Positions 16,001-23,969 are shown, counted from the stretch's first letter. The stretch is 37,048 nt of DNA from an uncultured Lysobacterales bacterium (GCA_937927755.1 CALBDB010000163.1:1-37048); one strand, 5' to 3'. Notes: generated from the letters alone by a model not told the origin. Made by a program: numbers and translations.

Positions 16001-17440
16001 AAACGGACAACGGTAGCCATTCCATGCCGTGACAATACGTGGCCAACCAGGTACTTCGGTGAGACCATTCACACAAGAGGTGAATTTGTGAACATAGAAA
16101 TTTCCATCACCCGTGTTAATCGTTGCCACGTAGACAAAGCCATCAGAGCCTACAGTGATTCTCGGAAAAACGTCGTTATTCTGAATATCAAATGGCGCAG
16201 TCCATGTAACACCACTGTCTGATGAGCAAACAAGGGCTGCATTCTGATCGGTCGGATCAAAATTACGCCAGGTGGAATACACCTGATCATCATTCGCCGT
16301 ATCACCGGGATTCCAGCGGTCGGCCGCGATATGTTCCTGATCGGGAAAACATTCGTTTGGTATATCCGGTTGACCCGCAGGTGCCCTTGTGGGGCATACC
16401 ACGGCCGGATTAACCAAGCTTGGAAGGAATGTAACACCGTTGTCATCCGAACGGGCCATACCGGTGCAATCTATACCCAGCGTTGCTGTAGGTGGTACAA
16501 CGACCGGATCTCTGTAACCGGAGCTACAGGTAGCGGTTGTATCAATCCATGCCATGTAGAATTTTCCACTTTGACCCCAGGCAATAGAAGGATCACCATT
16601 ACCAGCACCCACCCGCCCGCTGTTGGGGAAAGTCGCGCCTCCGTCGTTTGAGGAAACCCACCTGCGGCTTTGCAGTGCCACGACCACATTTTGGCCATCG
16701 GGTGAGGTTGCAATTTCAAGTTCACCGTTGCCGCTCGTATTGATGCGGTCATTTGCACCCATTTCAGCGGTGATATCTACCGGTGTTGTTTCCAGGCTGA
16801 CCGATGTTGGTGATTTGTCCGAAACCGGCAGTGAACTGGGACTTTCAACGGCCCGAAGTTGATCGAGCTCGCTCTGAACATCCTTGGGAGCACCCGAAGT
16901 TGCAAAATCGAGACTGCTGGAAACATCCTTAAGCTGCTGGATTAAATCGGGCGCTGCGTTGGTTGGAACATTTCCTGATACCGTATATAGAGTGCCCCCT
17001 GCCGCGATGTAGGTTGTTACTCTCAGCAATTCAGAATGTTCAAGCACCGGAGCGTTATCAGGCTTAGGTGGTGAGATAACACGTGTAACCTGCATTGCTG
17101 GCCAACCGCCAACCTGCATAAATTCCTTCTCTTCTTTCCTGATATTTGCAGCCACCCCCTGAAGCTGATTCATCGCATCGCTGTGATTCAGACGTGGCTG
17201 TACAAATATCTGAACATATGCGGACGGTGTACTAGTGTCTCCGGCCCTTACATTGACCAAAGTGTGCGAATTTCTCGACACTTTTTGAGACACGGACCAA
17301 CCGTCCGGCACCCCGACATCAAATGTGTAATCGACCTTATTGAGATTCAAAGACAGGCTTTGCCGGCTCATGTCCTGTGCATAAACGGACATGGCCATAC
17401 ATAGCACCGTTGTAGTAACTAAAGTGAAAAATCTAGGCAT
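13064..17440 (-). CDS. Secreted modular protein: BNR/sialidase-like part, ASH-type modules, knottin-like tail
   Basis: The 1458-residue protein has a signal peptide (residues 1-21, ending VYA). Next is an alpha/beta region resembling PsbP/DUF1795 domains (about 30-180). A beta-propeller-like region (about 230-770) carries Asp-box (BNR) motifs such as SSNDGGATF, RSDDNGVTF and SSDSGVTW. About five Ig-like ASH/choice-of-anchor-D modules follow (about 780-1300), four with an SDDPD motif. Modules 2-4 each have two cysteines exactly 16 residues apart. The last 33 residues hold six cysteines as C-x8-C-x5-CC-x3-C-x8-C, a knottin-like pattern. There is no sortase or membrane anchor. The ATG at 17440 was chosen for GGGAGAGAG and the signal peptide. 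It appears monocistronic with a strong terminator. It is probably extracellular or on the cell surface; enzyme activity is not demonstrated and it may be purely adhesive. Confidence 0.85.
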   Translation of the reverse strand: MPRFFTLVTTTVLCMAMSVYAQDMSRQSLSLNLNKVDYTFDVGVPDGWSVSQKVSRNSHTLVNVRAGDTSTPSAYVQIFVQPRLNHSDAMNQLQGVAANIRKEEKEFMQVGGWPAMQVTRVISPPKPDNAPVLEHSELLRVTTYIAAGGTLYTVSGNVPTNAAPDLIQQLKDVSSSLDFATSGAPKDVQSELDQLRAVESPSSLPVSDKSPTSVSLETTPVDITAEMGANDRINTSGNGELEIATSPDGQNVVVALQSRRWVSSNDGGATFPNSGRVGAGNGDPSIAWGQSGKFYMAWIDTTATCSSGYRDPVVVPPTATLGIDCTGMARSDDNGVTFLPSLVNPAVVCPTRAPAGQPDIPNECFPDQEHIAADRWNPGDTANDDQVYSTWRNFDPTDQNAALVCSSDSGVTWTAPFDIQNNDVFPRITVGSDGFVYVATINTGDGNFYVHKFTSCVNGLTEVPGWPRIVTAWNGYRCPFAGHDRCDQNPTSQTVIVDDTDPNHIYFAVVVNTEAAATDTGFSDIIVFDSLDGGFTWNGIGRVARANENVDARRVMPWLCATGGDAVVTWYEQRMSAPTDTTDYYGARLGLDSGGDLVPMEEFVLSEVPDNWCDIGWPGLTRWGNTDTQYSNAAEACPNQPQLAGQCGDGDSPNVTPDSGIRCDFSDDDGITFTNCLNPGPSGNPELCLRGGGSPKYGDYNGNACAGGKLFSAWASANAPDGLPPPDTANNPGVLFEVINLSDLGVPVITVPGNVHFGDTCTGDGPLYQDLQVCNTGSADLQVDVITSDNADFAVTVPSSGYPVTISPDFCFPFEVAYTPTGEPSTAILTIPSDDPDRPTIEVTADASVGEANLVTIMDTDYGDICLGDVNTQQLTILNDGACDLIVSDAAITSGSSEFEFATVISFPFTLQNGESVSADIEFSPTGDVGAAAGELTIDSDDPDTPSEVLDLTGNSPQAVISTFIADSGAFSNVCADDIKDINLTVENNGACPLELDLVSIALGANAQPGDFVIPSGNNDGTVIAPASSLQIPVRFSPTAFDNEPPLTRDATVDITSHTYLASSSLAPVSTPVNGVVPPPDINLAIANDGNFGNVCKNGFADLDLTLFNQGMCDLEISNIELVPPGGSFILPSDIDLPLVLSPDADFNYPIRYAPVVCNDVPEVAQVKVTSDDPDEMMEFVDISGTSPCPNLVIDPTGLTGDFAFPATVTDLDGSLGCYSERTTVLRNSGLCPLTIDSITASSVDEFTVQSPSVFPIVLPSGEETLDVTVRFTPQSLGDPLAPDEFTGLLTVVSDDPDGNGLADLCGEGVAQSGIRVLTTDISSGLPLVVDSVDNITIRSKGKKTPSPINLQFTDVVPQSANICGNTVTWHVDQETLPAVDTTGSNPKSSYQASAKEGSLQAAESFSLGQCEFRDFQLQLLDSVSETCLLLQKGESCTSAGQCCSGKCKGPAGNQTCK

Positions 17441-17772
17441 AACTCTCTCCCTACCCAATGTGATTGAAAAGGGATCGTAGACACGGACCGAGGCGGCCCT
17501 CAAGTCACTGGTGGTTGTATAATCAGGCGCTTGCTCTTGCGGCAAACCACGGAAGGTTCGGGTGTTTTTATCGCCAACTTAACAGCTATCAATTACTTGA
17601 TATTTTTTTTATCCCTCTTCAAGTAGAAACCACACACCAAAGAGCATTTGTGCAATGAATGCCTTGGAGCACTCCCCCAGTGTGTTCAAATTAAGTATAG
17701 GACAACATATTTGTTTTTTCAGAGACCCGGAAACTTTGACTCAACAGGGGTCTGAATAGGGGTCGGAGCCCT
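17441..17772. other. Intergenic region without a recognisable gene
   Basis: This stretch lies between the 5' end of the large modular protein gene and the 3' end of the iron-sulfur flavoprotein gene. TATCAA (17587-17592) and TTGATA (17597-17602) form an AT-rich inverted repeat followed by eight T. AGGGGTC(T/G)GA is repeated at 17746-17755 and 17758-17767. The promoter of the modular protein gene should lie near 17450-17550 but I cannot point to convincing hexamers. Short reading frames here have no family resemblance. Confidence 0.5.
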
Positions 17773-19338
17773 TTACCCAGATCCTGTCTGTTTCGCTTCC
17801 GGATCCACAAAACCCGAATATCTTACCCCTGAAAGCAGCGCCATTTCGCGATGCCAGGTTGCAAGGTCATCTTTTACAAACTGGTTTAAATGGTCATGGC
17901 CACAGGCACGCGCCATTACCTGCATTAATTCGATGCTGGCACTGAAAAAGTTACCCAGCTGAACTGAAGATTTTTCAATATCCAATCTCTTGCGCAACTC
18001 TGATTTTTGAGTGGCGATACCTGTTGGGCAGTTATTCGTATTGCACATCCTGGCAGCGACACAGCCGATGGCTTGCATGGCGCTGTTTGAAAGGGCAACA
18101 CCGTCAGCACCCAAAGCCAGCGCTTTCACAAAATCAATGGGTACTCGCAGCCCACCGGTAATAATAAGCGTCACACGGCCGCTTGCATGCTGCTGATCAA
18201 GAAACCGGCGCGCCCTGGCCAATGCCGGGATCGTCGGCACACTGATATGATCACGGAACATTTCAGGTGCCGCGCCGGTGCCGCCGCCACGGCCATCAAG
18301 GATGATGTAGTCTGCCGAGGCCTCCAGTGCAAACTGCATATCCCGTTCAATGTGATTGGCGCTCAATTTAAAACCGATGGGTATGCCGCCGGTAATCTCC
18401 CTTACCCGGTCGGCAAACCGTTTGAAGTCTGCTACCGATGACATGTCTTTGAAAGTTGGCGGAGATACGGCCGGTTGACCCTCGGGAATGCCTCTTACCT
18501 CGGAGATTTTCCCCCTGTTTTTAGCACCAGGCAGATGGCCGCCCGTGCCTGTTTTGGCGCCCTGACCACCCTTGAAGTGAAATGCCTGCACCCTTTCCAG
18601 CAGTTCTTCCCGGTAACCAAAACCAGCGCTGGCGAGCTCATAAAAATAACGGGAGTTCTCAGCCTGCTCTTCCGGCAGCATCCCACCCTCTCCGGAACAG
18701 ATGCCCGTGCCAGCCAGTTCGGCGCCTCTTGCCAGGGATATCTTTGCTTCCTCGGACAGGGCCCCGAAACTCATGTCAGAAACTATCAGAGGAATCTTCA
18801 AACTCAGCGGCTTCTCCGCTTCCGGCCCCACGATCAGTTCCGTGGCAACACCCTGATCTTCCATCAGCGGCCTGGAGGCCATTTGAGCAGCCATGATCTG
18901 GATATCGTCCCAGTGCGGTAGTTGATTACGTGGCACCCCCATGGAGGTCATCGGGCCATGGTGACCCAATTTCGACAGGCCTTCTCTGGCGAGTTGGTGA
19001 ATAAACGCCACGGTCGGCTCTTCCGGTGTAGGAACTGCTTTTGGCAGACCAGAGGCCCGGGGTTCTATTCCCGGTCCTTCTTTCCCGACCTGACCGGCGG
19101 AAAACTGTTTATGTGACCCGTCACAATACGGCGCATTACGCGTGTGTTTACACGCACACAGGTATGCTTTTCCGTCCTGCTCTGCTTTGAAGGCTTTGGG
19201 TTTGAAAGGCGTTCCCGCATGTGACCCGTCGCAAAATGGCTGGTTGCTGGAACGGCCGCACACACAAAAGAAATATTCCGTATCTTTGTCAAGGTCTACG
19301 CCTGCAGGCTTGTTGTCAGAAATAATCGGATGGGTCAT
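17773..19338 (-). CDS. Double-CDGSH / glutamate-synthase-like FMN protein
   Basis: The 521-residue protein fuses two CDGSH [2Fe-2S] modules to an FMN-binding glutamate-synthase-like barrel. The modules have ligands Cys25, Cys27, Cys36 and His40, and Cys61, Cys63, Cys72 and His76. The barrel (about 100-500) has a GGQGAKTGTGG stretch, the glycine-rich DGRGGGTGAAP, and Cys426, Cys432 and Cys437 in C-x5-C-x4-C, the [3Fe-4S] spacing of glutamate synthase. It lacks the glutaminase and C-terminal GXGXG domains, so it is unlikely to make glutamate from glutamine. An electron-transfer or reductase role is inferred. The ATG at 19338 is preferred to the GTG at 19350 because GAGGAAAG just before it serves as ribosome-binding site. 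It is the last gene of a three-gene operon, 8 bases after the reductase gene. Confidence 0.88.
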   Translation of the reverse strand: MTHPIISDNKPAGVDLDKDTEYFFCVCGRSSNQPFCDGSHAGTPFKPKAFKAEQDGKAYLCACKHTRNAPYCDGSHKQFSAGQVGKEGPGIEPRASGLPKAVPTPEEPTVAFIHQLAREGLSKLGHHGPMTSMGVPRNQLPHWDDIQIMAAQMASRPLMEDQGVATELIVGPEAEKPLSLKIPLIVSDMSFGALSEEAKISLARGAELAGTGICSGEGGMLPEEQAENSRYFYELASAGFGYREELLERVQAFHFKGGQGAKTGTGGHLPGAKNRGKISEVRGIPEGQPAVSPPTFKDMSSVADFKRFADRVREITGGIPIGFKLSANHIERDMQFALEASADYIILDGRGGGTGAAPEMFRDHISVPTIPALARARRFLDQQHASGRVTLIITGGLRVPIDFVKALALGADGVALSNSAMQAIGCVAARMCNTNNCPTGIATQKSELRKRLDIEKSSVQLGNFFSASIELMQVMARACGHDHLNQFVKDDLATWHREMALLSGVRYSGFVDPEAKQTGSG

Positions 19339-19346
19339 AGCTTTCC

Positions 19347-20330
19347 TCACTGAGGGATTAAATTTCTACCGTGTGGCGCGCTGCGATCCAGGTCAGGACC
19401 AACAGGCACCACTCCGGATGGGTTGATCGTCGTGTGGCTTACATAATAGTGATGCTTGATATGGTGTATATCAATGGTCTTTGCCACACCCTCATGTTGA
19501 TAAAGCTCCCGAGTGTAGGCCCATAGGTTGGGATAGTCCTCAAGACGGCGAATATTGCACTTGAAGTGACCCACATACACGGGGTCGAACCGTATCAACG
19601 TCGTGAACAGACGCCAATCGGCCTCGGTCAGCACATCTCCAAGGAGGTAACGTTTAGCAGACAACCGCTGCTCCAGCCAGTCAAGTGTGTCGAAGAGCGG
19701 CACAACGGCTTCTTCATAAGCTTCCTGCGTGGTTGCAAAACCGGATTTATACACACCATTGTTGACATCAGAGTAGATGCGCTCATTTATATCATCAATT
19801 TCCTCGCGCAGTGCTTCCGGATAATAATCGCCAGGACTGGCCCCTGCCTCATCAAATGCACTGTTGAACATCCGGATGATCTCAGAAGACTCATTGGAGA
19901 CGATCGTATTGGTTTTTTTGTCCCACAATACCGGAACCGTGACCCGGCCTGAGTAAGCCGGGTCAGCCGCGGTATACACCTCATACAGGTAGTCGGCATT
20001 ATTGAGCGGATCGGCGATAACGCCATCCCCTGGTTCAAAAGTCCAACCATTTTCCGCCATATGCCAGTGCACCACAGAAATGGATATGTAATCTTCCAGG
20101 CCCTTCAGTGACCGGAAAATCAGTGTACGGTTCGCCCATGGGCAGGCCAAAGAGACGTACAGGTGATAGCGTCCCGGCTCAGCCTTGAAGCCACCAACAC
20201 CAGATGGGCCCGCACTGCCGTCAGCCGTCACCCAGTTGCGAAACTGCGCATCACTACGGACAAAGCGCCCGCCAGCCTTACCCGTATCATACCAACGGTC
20301 CTGCCATTTTCCGTCGACCAAAAGACCCAT
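19347..20330 (-). CDS. Glutathionyl-hydroquinone reductase (YqjG/xi-class GST)
   Basis: The 327-residue protein has the xi-class glutathione transferase pattern. A thioredoxin-like N-terminal domain carries the catalytic SLACPWA motif (Cys63), and an all-helical C-terminal domain includes RFDPVYVGHFKCN. Enzymes of this family (YqjG, PcpF, ECM4) use glutathione to reduce glutathionyl-hydroquinones. WTFEPGDG and VPVLWDKKTNTIVSNESSEIIRMFN are also typical of the family, the latter holding the glutathione-binding site. It lies 2 bases after the DoxX gene and 8 bases before the iron-sulfur flavoprotein gene. E. coli has the same pairing, yqjF (DoxX-like) with yqjG, which supports a role in handling quinones or related electrophiles. 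Confidence 0.92.
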   Translation of the reverse strand: MGLLVDGKWQDRWYDTGKAGGRFVRSDAQFRNWVTADGSAGPSGVGGFKAEPGRYHLYVSLACPWANRTLIFRSLKGLEDYISISVVHWHMAENGWTFEPGDGVIADPLNNADYLYEVYTAADPAYSGRVTVPVLWDKKTNTIVSNESSEIIRMFNSAFDEAGASPGDYYPEALREEIDDINERIYSDVNNGVYKSGFATTQEAYEEAVVPLFDTLDWLEQRLSAKRYLLGDVLTEADWRLFTTLIRFDPVYVGHFKCNIRRLEDYPNLWAYTRELYQHEGVAKTIDIHHIKHHYYVSHTTINPSGVVPVGPDLDRSAPHGRNLIPQ

Positions 20331-20332
20331 GA

Positions 20333-20719
20333 TTAACTACCCTTCCTGGAATCGAGTGAAAAAGCACCACCACCCAAAGACACGATCATCAGGAAACCAC
20401 CCGCAATTGCTATGTTTTTCATAAACATGATCATTTGCATCTGGTCACCAAAATTGGCGTGGAAAAGAAACGCTGAAAGCAGGCTGAACCCAGCCAGTAA
20501 AAATGCAGCGATTCGTGTTTGCCATCCCAATATAACCGCTAGCCCGCCGAGGAGTTCTAAAGCGATCACAAGGGGAAGCAGCGCGCCTGGAACACCCATG
20601 GACTCCATGTAAGCCTGGGTTCCGGCATAGCCGGAAATTTTGCTGAAGCCTGATGTGACAAATATCAATGACAAAAAAACTCGGGCCACCGGGGCCGAGA
20701 TGGTTTGCAGTAGGTTCAT
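20333..20719 (-). CDS. DoxX family membrane protein
   Basis: The 128-residue protein has four membrane segments and the DoxX-type text ARVFLSLIFVTSGFSKI near the N-terminus, then ALELLGGLAVILGW. The ATG at 20719 was chosen over one at 20731 because GGAG lies directly upstream of it, between the two. It is the first gene of the operon with the glutathionyl-hydroquinone reductase and the iron-sulfur flavoprotein, and it faces a LysR-type regulator. DoxX-like proteins are often linked to quinone or redox chemistry, but the exact activity of this subgroup is not clear to me. Confidence 0.9.
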   Translation of the reverse strand: MNLLQTISAPVARVFLSLIFVTSGFSKISGYAGTQAYMESMGVPGALLPLVIALELLGGLAVILGWQTRIAAFLLAGFSLLSAFLFHANFGDQMQMIMFMKNIAIAGGFLMIVSLGGGAFSLDSRKGS

Positions 20720-20762
20720 AAGTTTCTCCATTTGGTTCTATTTCACACTGATATTTTAATTA

Positions 20763-20802
20763 TTGTGAATGATTTTAAAAACAGCAATAATTGCAAATGA
20801 TT
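20763..20802. promoter_or_regulatory. Candidate LysR operator between divergent genes
   Basis: TTGTGAATGATT (20763-20774) and TTGCAAATGATT (20791-20802) are near-identical direct repeats 28 bases apart, and GCAAT-A-ATTGC (20784-20794) is a perfect inverted repeat overlapping the second. They sit between the start of the regulator gene and the start of the DoxX operon, where LysR-type proteins usually bind. Confidence 0.4.
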
Positions 20803-20822
20803 GTTAACTAAAACAGAACAAT

Positions 20823-21731
20823 ATGATGGGTCAACTTGAAGACATGCGTATTTTTGTCCGTATCGTCGAAGCCGGTGGCATTGGCAAAGCGGCAGATCAG
20901 TTGGGCATGGCGAAATCCGGGATCAGCCGGCGATTGGCAGCACTGGAAAACCGCCTGGGCGCACCATTGATTAATCGCACAACACGCAGTTCCAGCCTGA
21001 CCACTATTGGTCGGGAGTATTACGAGCGTGCGGTCAAATTAATTGGTGATGTGTCTGAGTTGGACAACCTGGCAAGGGATGAAACAACTTCCCTCAAAGG
21101 CCAGTTGCGACTGGCGGCGCCCTTATCATTCGGGTTGGCTCACTTGTCACCTGTCATTGATGCTTTTTCGCGTGAACACCCGGGATTGACGATCAACATC
21201 GACTTTTCGGACCGACAGGTGGATCTTGTTGAGCAGGGTGTGGATCTGGCTGTTCGTATTGCTGACCTCAAGGACTCCAGCTTGCATGCTCGTCGTATCT
21301 GTCCGATTCGACTGCTGCTGTGCGCTAGCCCTTCTTACCTTGAGTTACATGGCACGCCCCGGACAGTTGAAGATTTAAGGCGTCACGAAGTGCTCGGTTA
21401 TACGCTCGGTGGTGGCCAAACCATCAGACTGAGCAACGACCGGGGGGACGAGCATTTGGTCCCGGCCTCAGCGCGAATGGCAGCCAATAATGGGGATTTC
21501 CTGCATGCCATGGCTGTTGCCGGTCATGGCATTGTCGCGTTGCCAACCTTCATTGTCTGGCAATCCATGGCCGGGCAAAGCCTGGTTCCCGTATTGGAGT
21601 CGTATAGCCTGCCAGCATTGAATGCCTGGGCCGTTTACCCGCAAACCCGCTACCTCTCTCAGCGTGCCCGCCGGTTTATCGATTTCACGGTAGATCGATT
21701 TGGAGATAATCCTTACTGGGATGAGTTTTAG
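20823..21731 (+). CDS. LysR-family transcriptional regulator (CrgA-like group)
   Basis: The 302-residue protein has an N-terminal winged helix (about residues 1-62) with IGKAADQLGMAKSGISRRLAALENRLGAPLINRTTR, and a LysR substrate-binding domain from about residue 92, starting LRLAAPLSFG. The text matches the group that includes CrgA and many electrophile or aromatic-responsive regulators. It diverges from the DoxX/hydroquinone reductase/iron-sulfur flavoprotein operon with about 100 bases between starts, so it probably controls that operon and itself. Two ATG codons lie in a row at 20823; no clear ribosome-binding site distinguishes them. In E. coli the LysR protein YhaJ controls yqjF, which offers a parallel but not a proof. 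Confidence 0.92.
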   Translation: MMGQLEDMRIFVRIVEAGGIGKAADQLGMAKSGISRRLAALENRLGAPLINRTTRSSSLTTIGREYYERAVKLIGDVSELDNLARDETTSLKGQLRLAAPLSFGLAHLSPVIDAFSREHPGLTINIDFSDRQVDLVEQGVDLAVRIADLKDSSLHARRICPIRLLLCASPSYLELHGTPRTVEDLRRHEVLGYTLGGGQTIRLSNDRGDEHLVPASARMAANNGDFLHAMAVAGHGIVALPTFIVWQSMAGQSLVPVLESYSLPALNAWAVYPQTRYLSQRARRFIDFTVDRFGDNPYWDEF

Positions 21732-21810
21732 CGACAGCACTAGCTGGCTCGCCACCGACCGCCGATAGCATTAAAGTTTCCCGGGCACGATCCGGCCAGA
21801 ACCGTCGATT

Positions 21811-21831
21811 AACTGATTGATTTTATCAGTT
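21811..21831. other. Hairpin between convergent genes
   Basis: AACTGAT (21811-21817) and ATCAGTT (21825-21831) form a perfect 7-bp AT-rich stem around a 7-base loop between the LysR gene and the oppositely directed symporter gene. There is no convincing T run on either strand, so a terminator role is only possible. Confidence 0.35.
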
Positions 21832-21905
21832 TGTAGAAATCCCCGGTTGCCGCTACCCCCGCCATTTTAATGAGCGTGTGAGTCCCTTAAGTTTGGCCGT
21901 CAGAG

Positions 21906-23399
21906 CTATTTTTGTTTTTCCTGCTCAATTCTTTTTTCCCAGAACTCAGCATTTTTGATCCCCAGGGCCTTCGGGTCAAAGCTGTACTTTTTGACACCGG
22001 CAGCCTGTTGCGCCTCGTAGTCCCGCAGGGCCTTGATCGCGGGTTTTGAGACCAGGAATATGATCAGGATACCGATAATATTGAGCCAGGCCATCAGGCC
22101 AACACCGATATCGCCGAGGGCCCAGGCCAGGCTGGCCGTCCTGATGGCGCCGTAAAACACCGCTGCCATCAAGCCGAACTTGAGGATCAGCATCAGGCCG
22201 GGTACATGGAAGGTTCGCTTGATATACGCCACGTTGGTTTCTGCTATGTAGTAGTAGGCGAGCAGCGTGGTAAAGGCAAAGAAGAACAGTGCAACGGCGA
22301 CAAATGGCCCGCCCACACCCGTAGCCACGCTCTCGACTGCAAGCTGGGTAAATGCGGGGCTATTGGGGTCTACGGTTATCGCCAGGGCGCCATTTGAAAC
22401 GGCAGCGTCAACACCTGTCACGTGATATGCGCCGGTTATCAGGATCATGAAAGCCGTGGCGGAACACACCAGCAGCGTATCCACATACACGGAAAAGGCC
22501 TGCACCAGGCCCTGCTGGGCGGGGTGCTGTACTTCGGCGGCAGATGCGGCGTGCGGGCCGGTGCCCTGTCCCGCTTCATTGGAGTAAATACCCCGTTTTA
22601 CCCCCCAGCCTATCGCCGCACCCAGGCCTGCCATCGGTGTGAATGCATCGCCGATAATCAGGGCGAAGATACCCGGAACTGCGCTGATGTTCATGATGAT
22701 GATCACCAGGGCGCTGATGACATAGCCCAGCGCCATCATCGGCACGACGAACTGGGTAAAGTGCGCGATTCGTTTTACGCCGCCGAAAATAATGAAGCCA
22801 AGGAACACCACGACAACACTGCCAACCGCCAGTTTGATCTGGCTGACTTCTCCAAACGGACTGTTGATCAAAGTCCCCCCGCCGACTGCCAGGTCAACGG
22901 CGTTGCCGATCGCGTTGGCCTGTACACCGGGCAACAGGAACCCGCAGGCCAGAACGGTCGACATTGCGAATATCCATGCATACCATTTCTGGCCGAGGGC
23001 CTTTTCAATATAAAACGCAGGGCCGCCACGATATTGCCCTTCATCCACTTCCTTGTAAATCTGTCCAAGCGCCGACTCAACATACGCAGTTGATGCGCCT
23101 AAAAATGCCACCACCCACATCCAGAAAACCGCGCCAGGGCCACCAAAGCCAATTGCAGCGGCAACGCCGGCAATGTTACCGGTGCCCACGCGGCCGGAGA
23201 GGGATACTGCCAGTGCCTGGAAAGTGGATATTCCCCGAGTCGATTCCCTGCCCTTGAATAGCAGACGGAGCATTTCCTTGAACTGCCTGACTTGCGCGAA
23301 ACGCGTCATGATTGAGAAAAACAGGCCGGCTCCAAGGCACAGGTAGACCAGTGCGCTGCTCCATACGTACGAATTTATTGTTGCGACAATTTCATGCAT
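21906..23399 (-). CDS. Sodium:alanine/glycine symporter (AGCS family)
   Basis: The 497-residue protein has about 11 membrane segments and the AGCS signatures GRVGTGNIAGVAAAIGFGGPGA near residues 72-93, YRGGPAFYIEKALG and GIYSNEAGQGTGPHAAS. Family members (AlsT, DagA) import alanine or glycine with sodium. The ATG at 23399 is preferred to a GTG six bases upstream because GGGA lies 8 bases before it. It appears monocistronic, and nothing around it names the substrate more exactly. Sodium coupling fits a marine or saline habitat but does not prove one. Confidence 0.93.
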   Translation of the reverse strand: MHEIVATINSYVWSSALVYLCLGAGLFFSIMTRFAQVRQFKEMLRLLFKGRESTRGISTFQALAVSLSGRVGTGNIAGVAAAIGFGGPGAVFWMWVVAFLGASTAYVESALGQIYKEVDEGQYRGGPAFYIEKALGQKWYAWIFAMSTVLACGFLLPGVQANAIGNAVDLAVGGGTLINSPFGEVSQIKLAVGSVVVVFLGFIIFGGVKRIAHFTQFVVPMMALGYVISALVIIIMNISAVPGIFALIIGDAFTPMAGLGAAIGWGVKRGIYSNEAGQGTGPHAASAAEVQHPAQQGLVQAFSVYVDTLLVCSATAFMILITGAYHVTGVDAAVSNGALAITVDPNSPAFTQLAVESVATGVGGPFVAVALFFFAFTTLLAYYYIAETNVAYIKRTFHVPGLMLILKFGLMAAVFYGAIRTASLAWALGDIGVGLMAWLNIIGILIIFLVSKPAIKALRDYEAQQAAGVKKYSFDPKALGIKNAEFWEKRIEQEKQK

Positions 23400-23969
23400 T
23401 TGCACATTCCCGATGGTTTTTCACCCGTAGAAAGTATCTTACGGTTCTGTTTTTTGTATTTTTAATGCTAAGCCAACTTGACCTGCTCGTATTAACTGGT
23501 CCAGTTGTTAAGTTAGTCTAAGCGGGCATTTGACAAGTTTCCATTGTTTCTTTCATTTCCTTCGGCAGCGTCTCTTCTGGCGTTAGAGGTCGGTATCTAT
23601 GCTCGGCCACACCCACTGCCCGGCAAGTACGCCGCTCCGAGCAGCCCAACTTTGCTCTCACGTGCACCACGGCCCCTCTGCGCCTCGCCGGGCTCAGAAT
23701 TCCACCTCACGCGGCTTGCGGCTGATCGTTTCGGGGGTGTATCGTTTTCTTGCCATGTTCCAGTTCTGCTGTCAGTTAAATACTAACTTGAAACCTGAAC
23801 CAGTTTTTTCAGGCTTGGTCACCAGGGAAAGTCATCACTTATTTCAGAAGAAGGAAAAAATGAATAGATGCATTGCAGTGCGGGTTTTCACTAGAATACG
23901 ACCGGTGGGTTACATGAAACCTGGTCTTTTTCTACTGGATGCAAACGCTTTTCTGAATGGAAAATTGAA
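23400..23969. other. Long intergenic region with a GC-richer patch
   Basis: This 570-base gap lies between the 5' ends of the symporter gene and the first sulfatase-fold gene, so promoters for both should be here. The middle (about 23560-23740) is visibly richer in G and C than the AT-rich flanks and is open in two plus-strand frames (23544-23786 and 23599-23973). Neither resembles a known family, and their overlap argues against both being real. CCTGAA (23794-23799) and TTCAGG (23808-23813) form a short stem. I recognise no riboswitch, JUMPstart or ops element. Confidence 0.5.

Noticed and set aside
17587-17602. TATCAA-TTAC-TTGATA inverted repeat as an FNR/Anr site
   Set aside because: The FNR consensus is TTGAT-N4-ATCAA; here the half-sites are in the opposite order (ATCAA-N4-TTGAT), so it is not an FNR box. 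With its T run it could be a weak terminator, but no plus-strand gene precedes it.
22422-23093. 223-residue plus-strand frame rich in His and Cys
   Set aside because: It is antisense to the AGCS symporter membrane segments, and composition of this kind is expected from reading such genes backwards.
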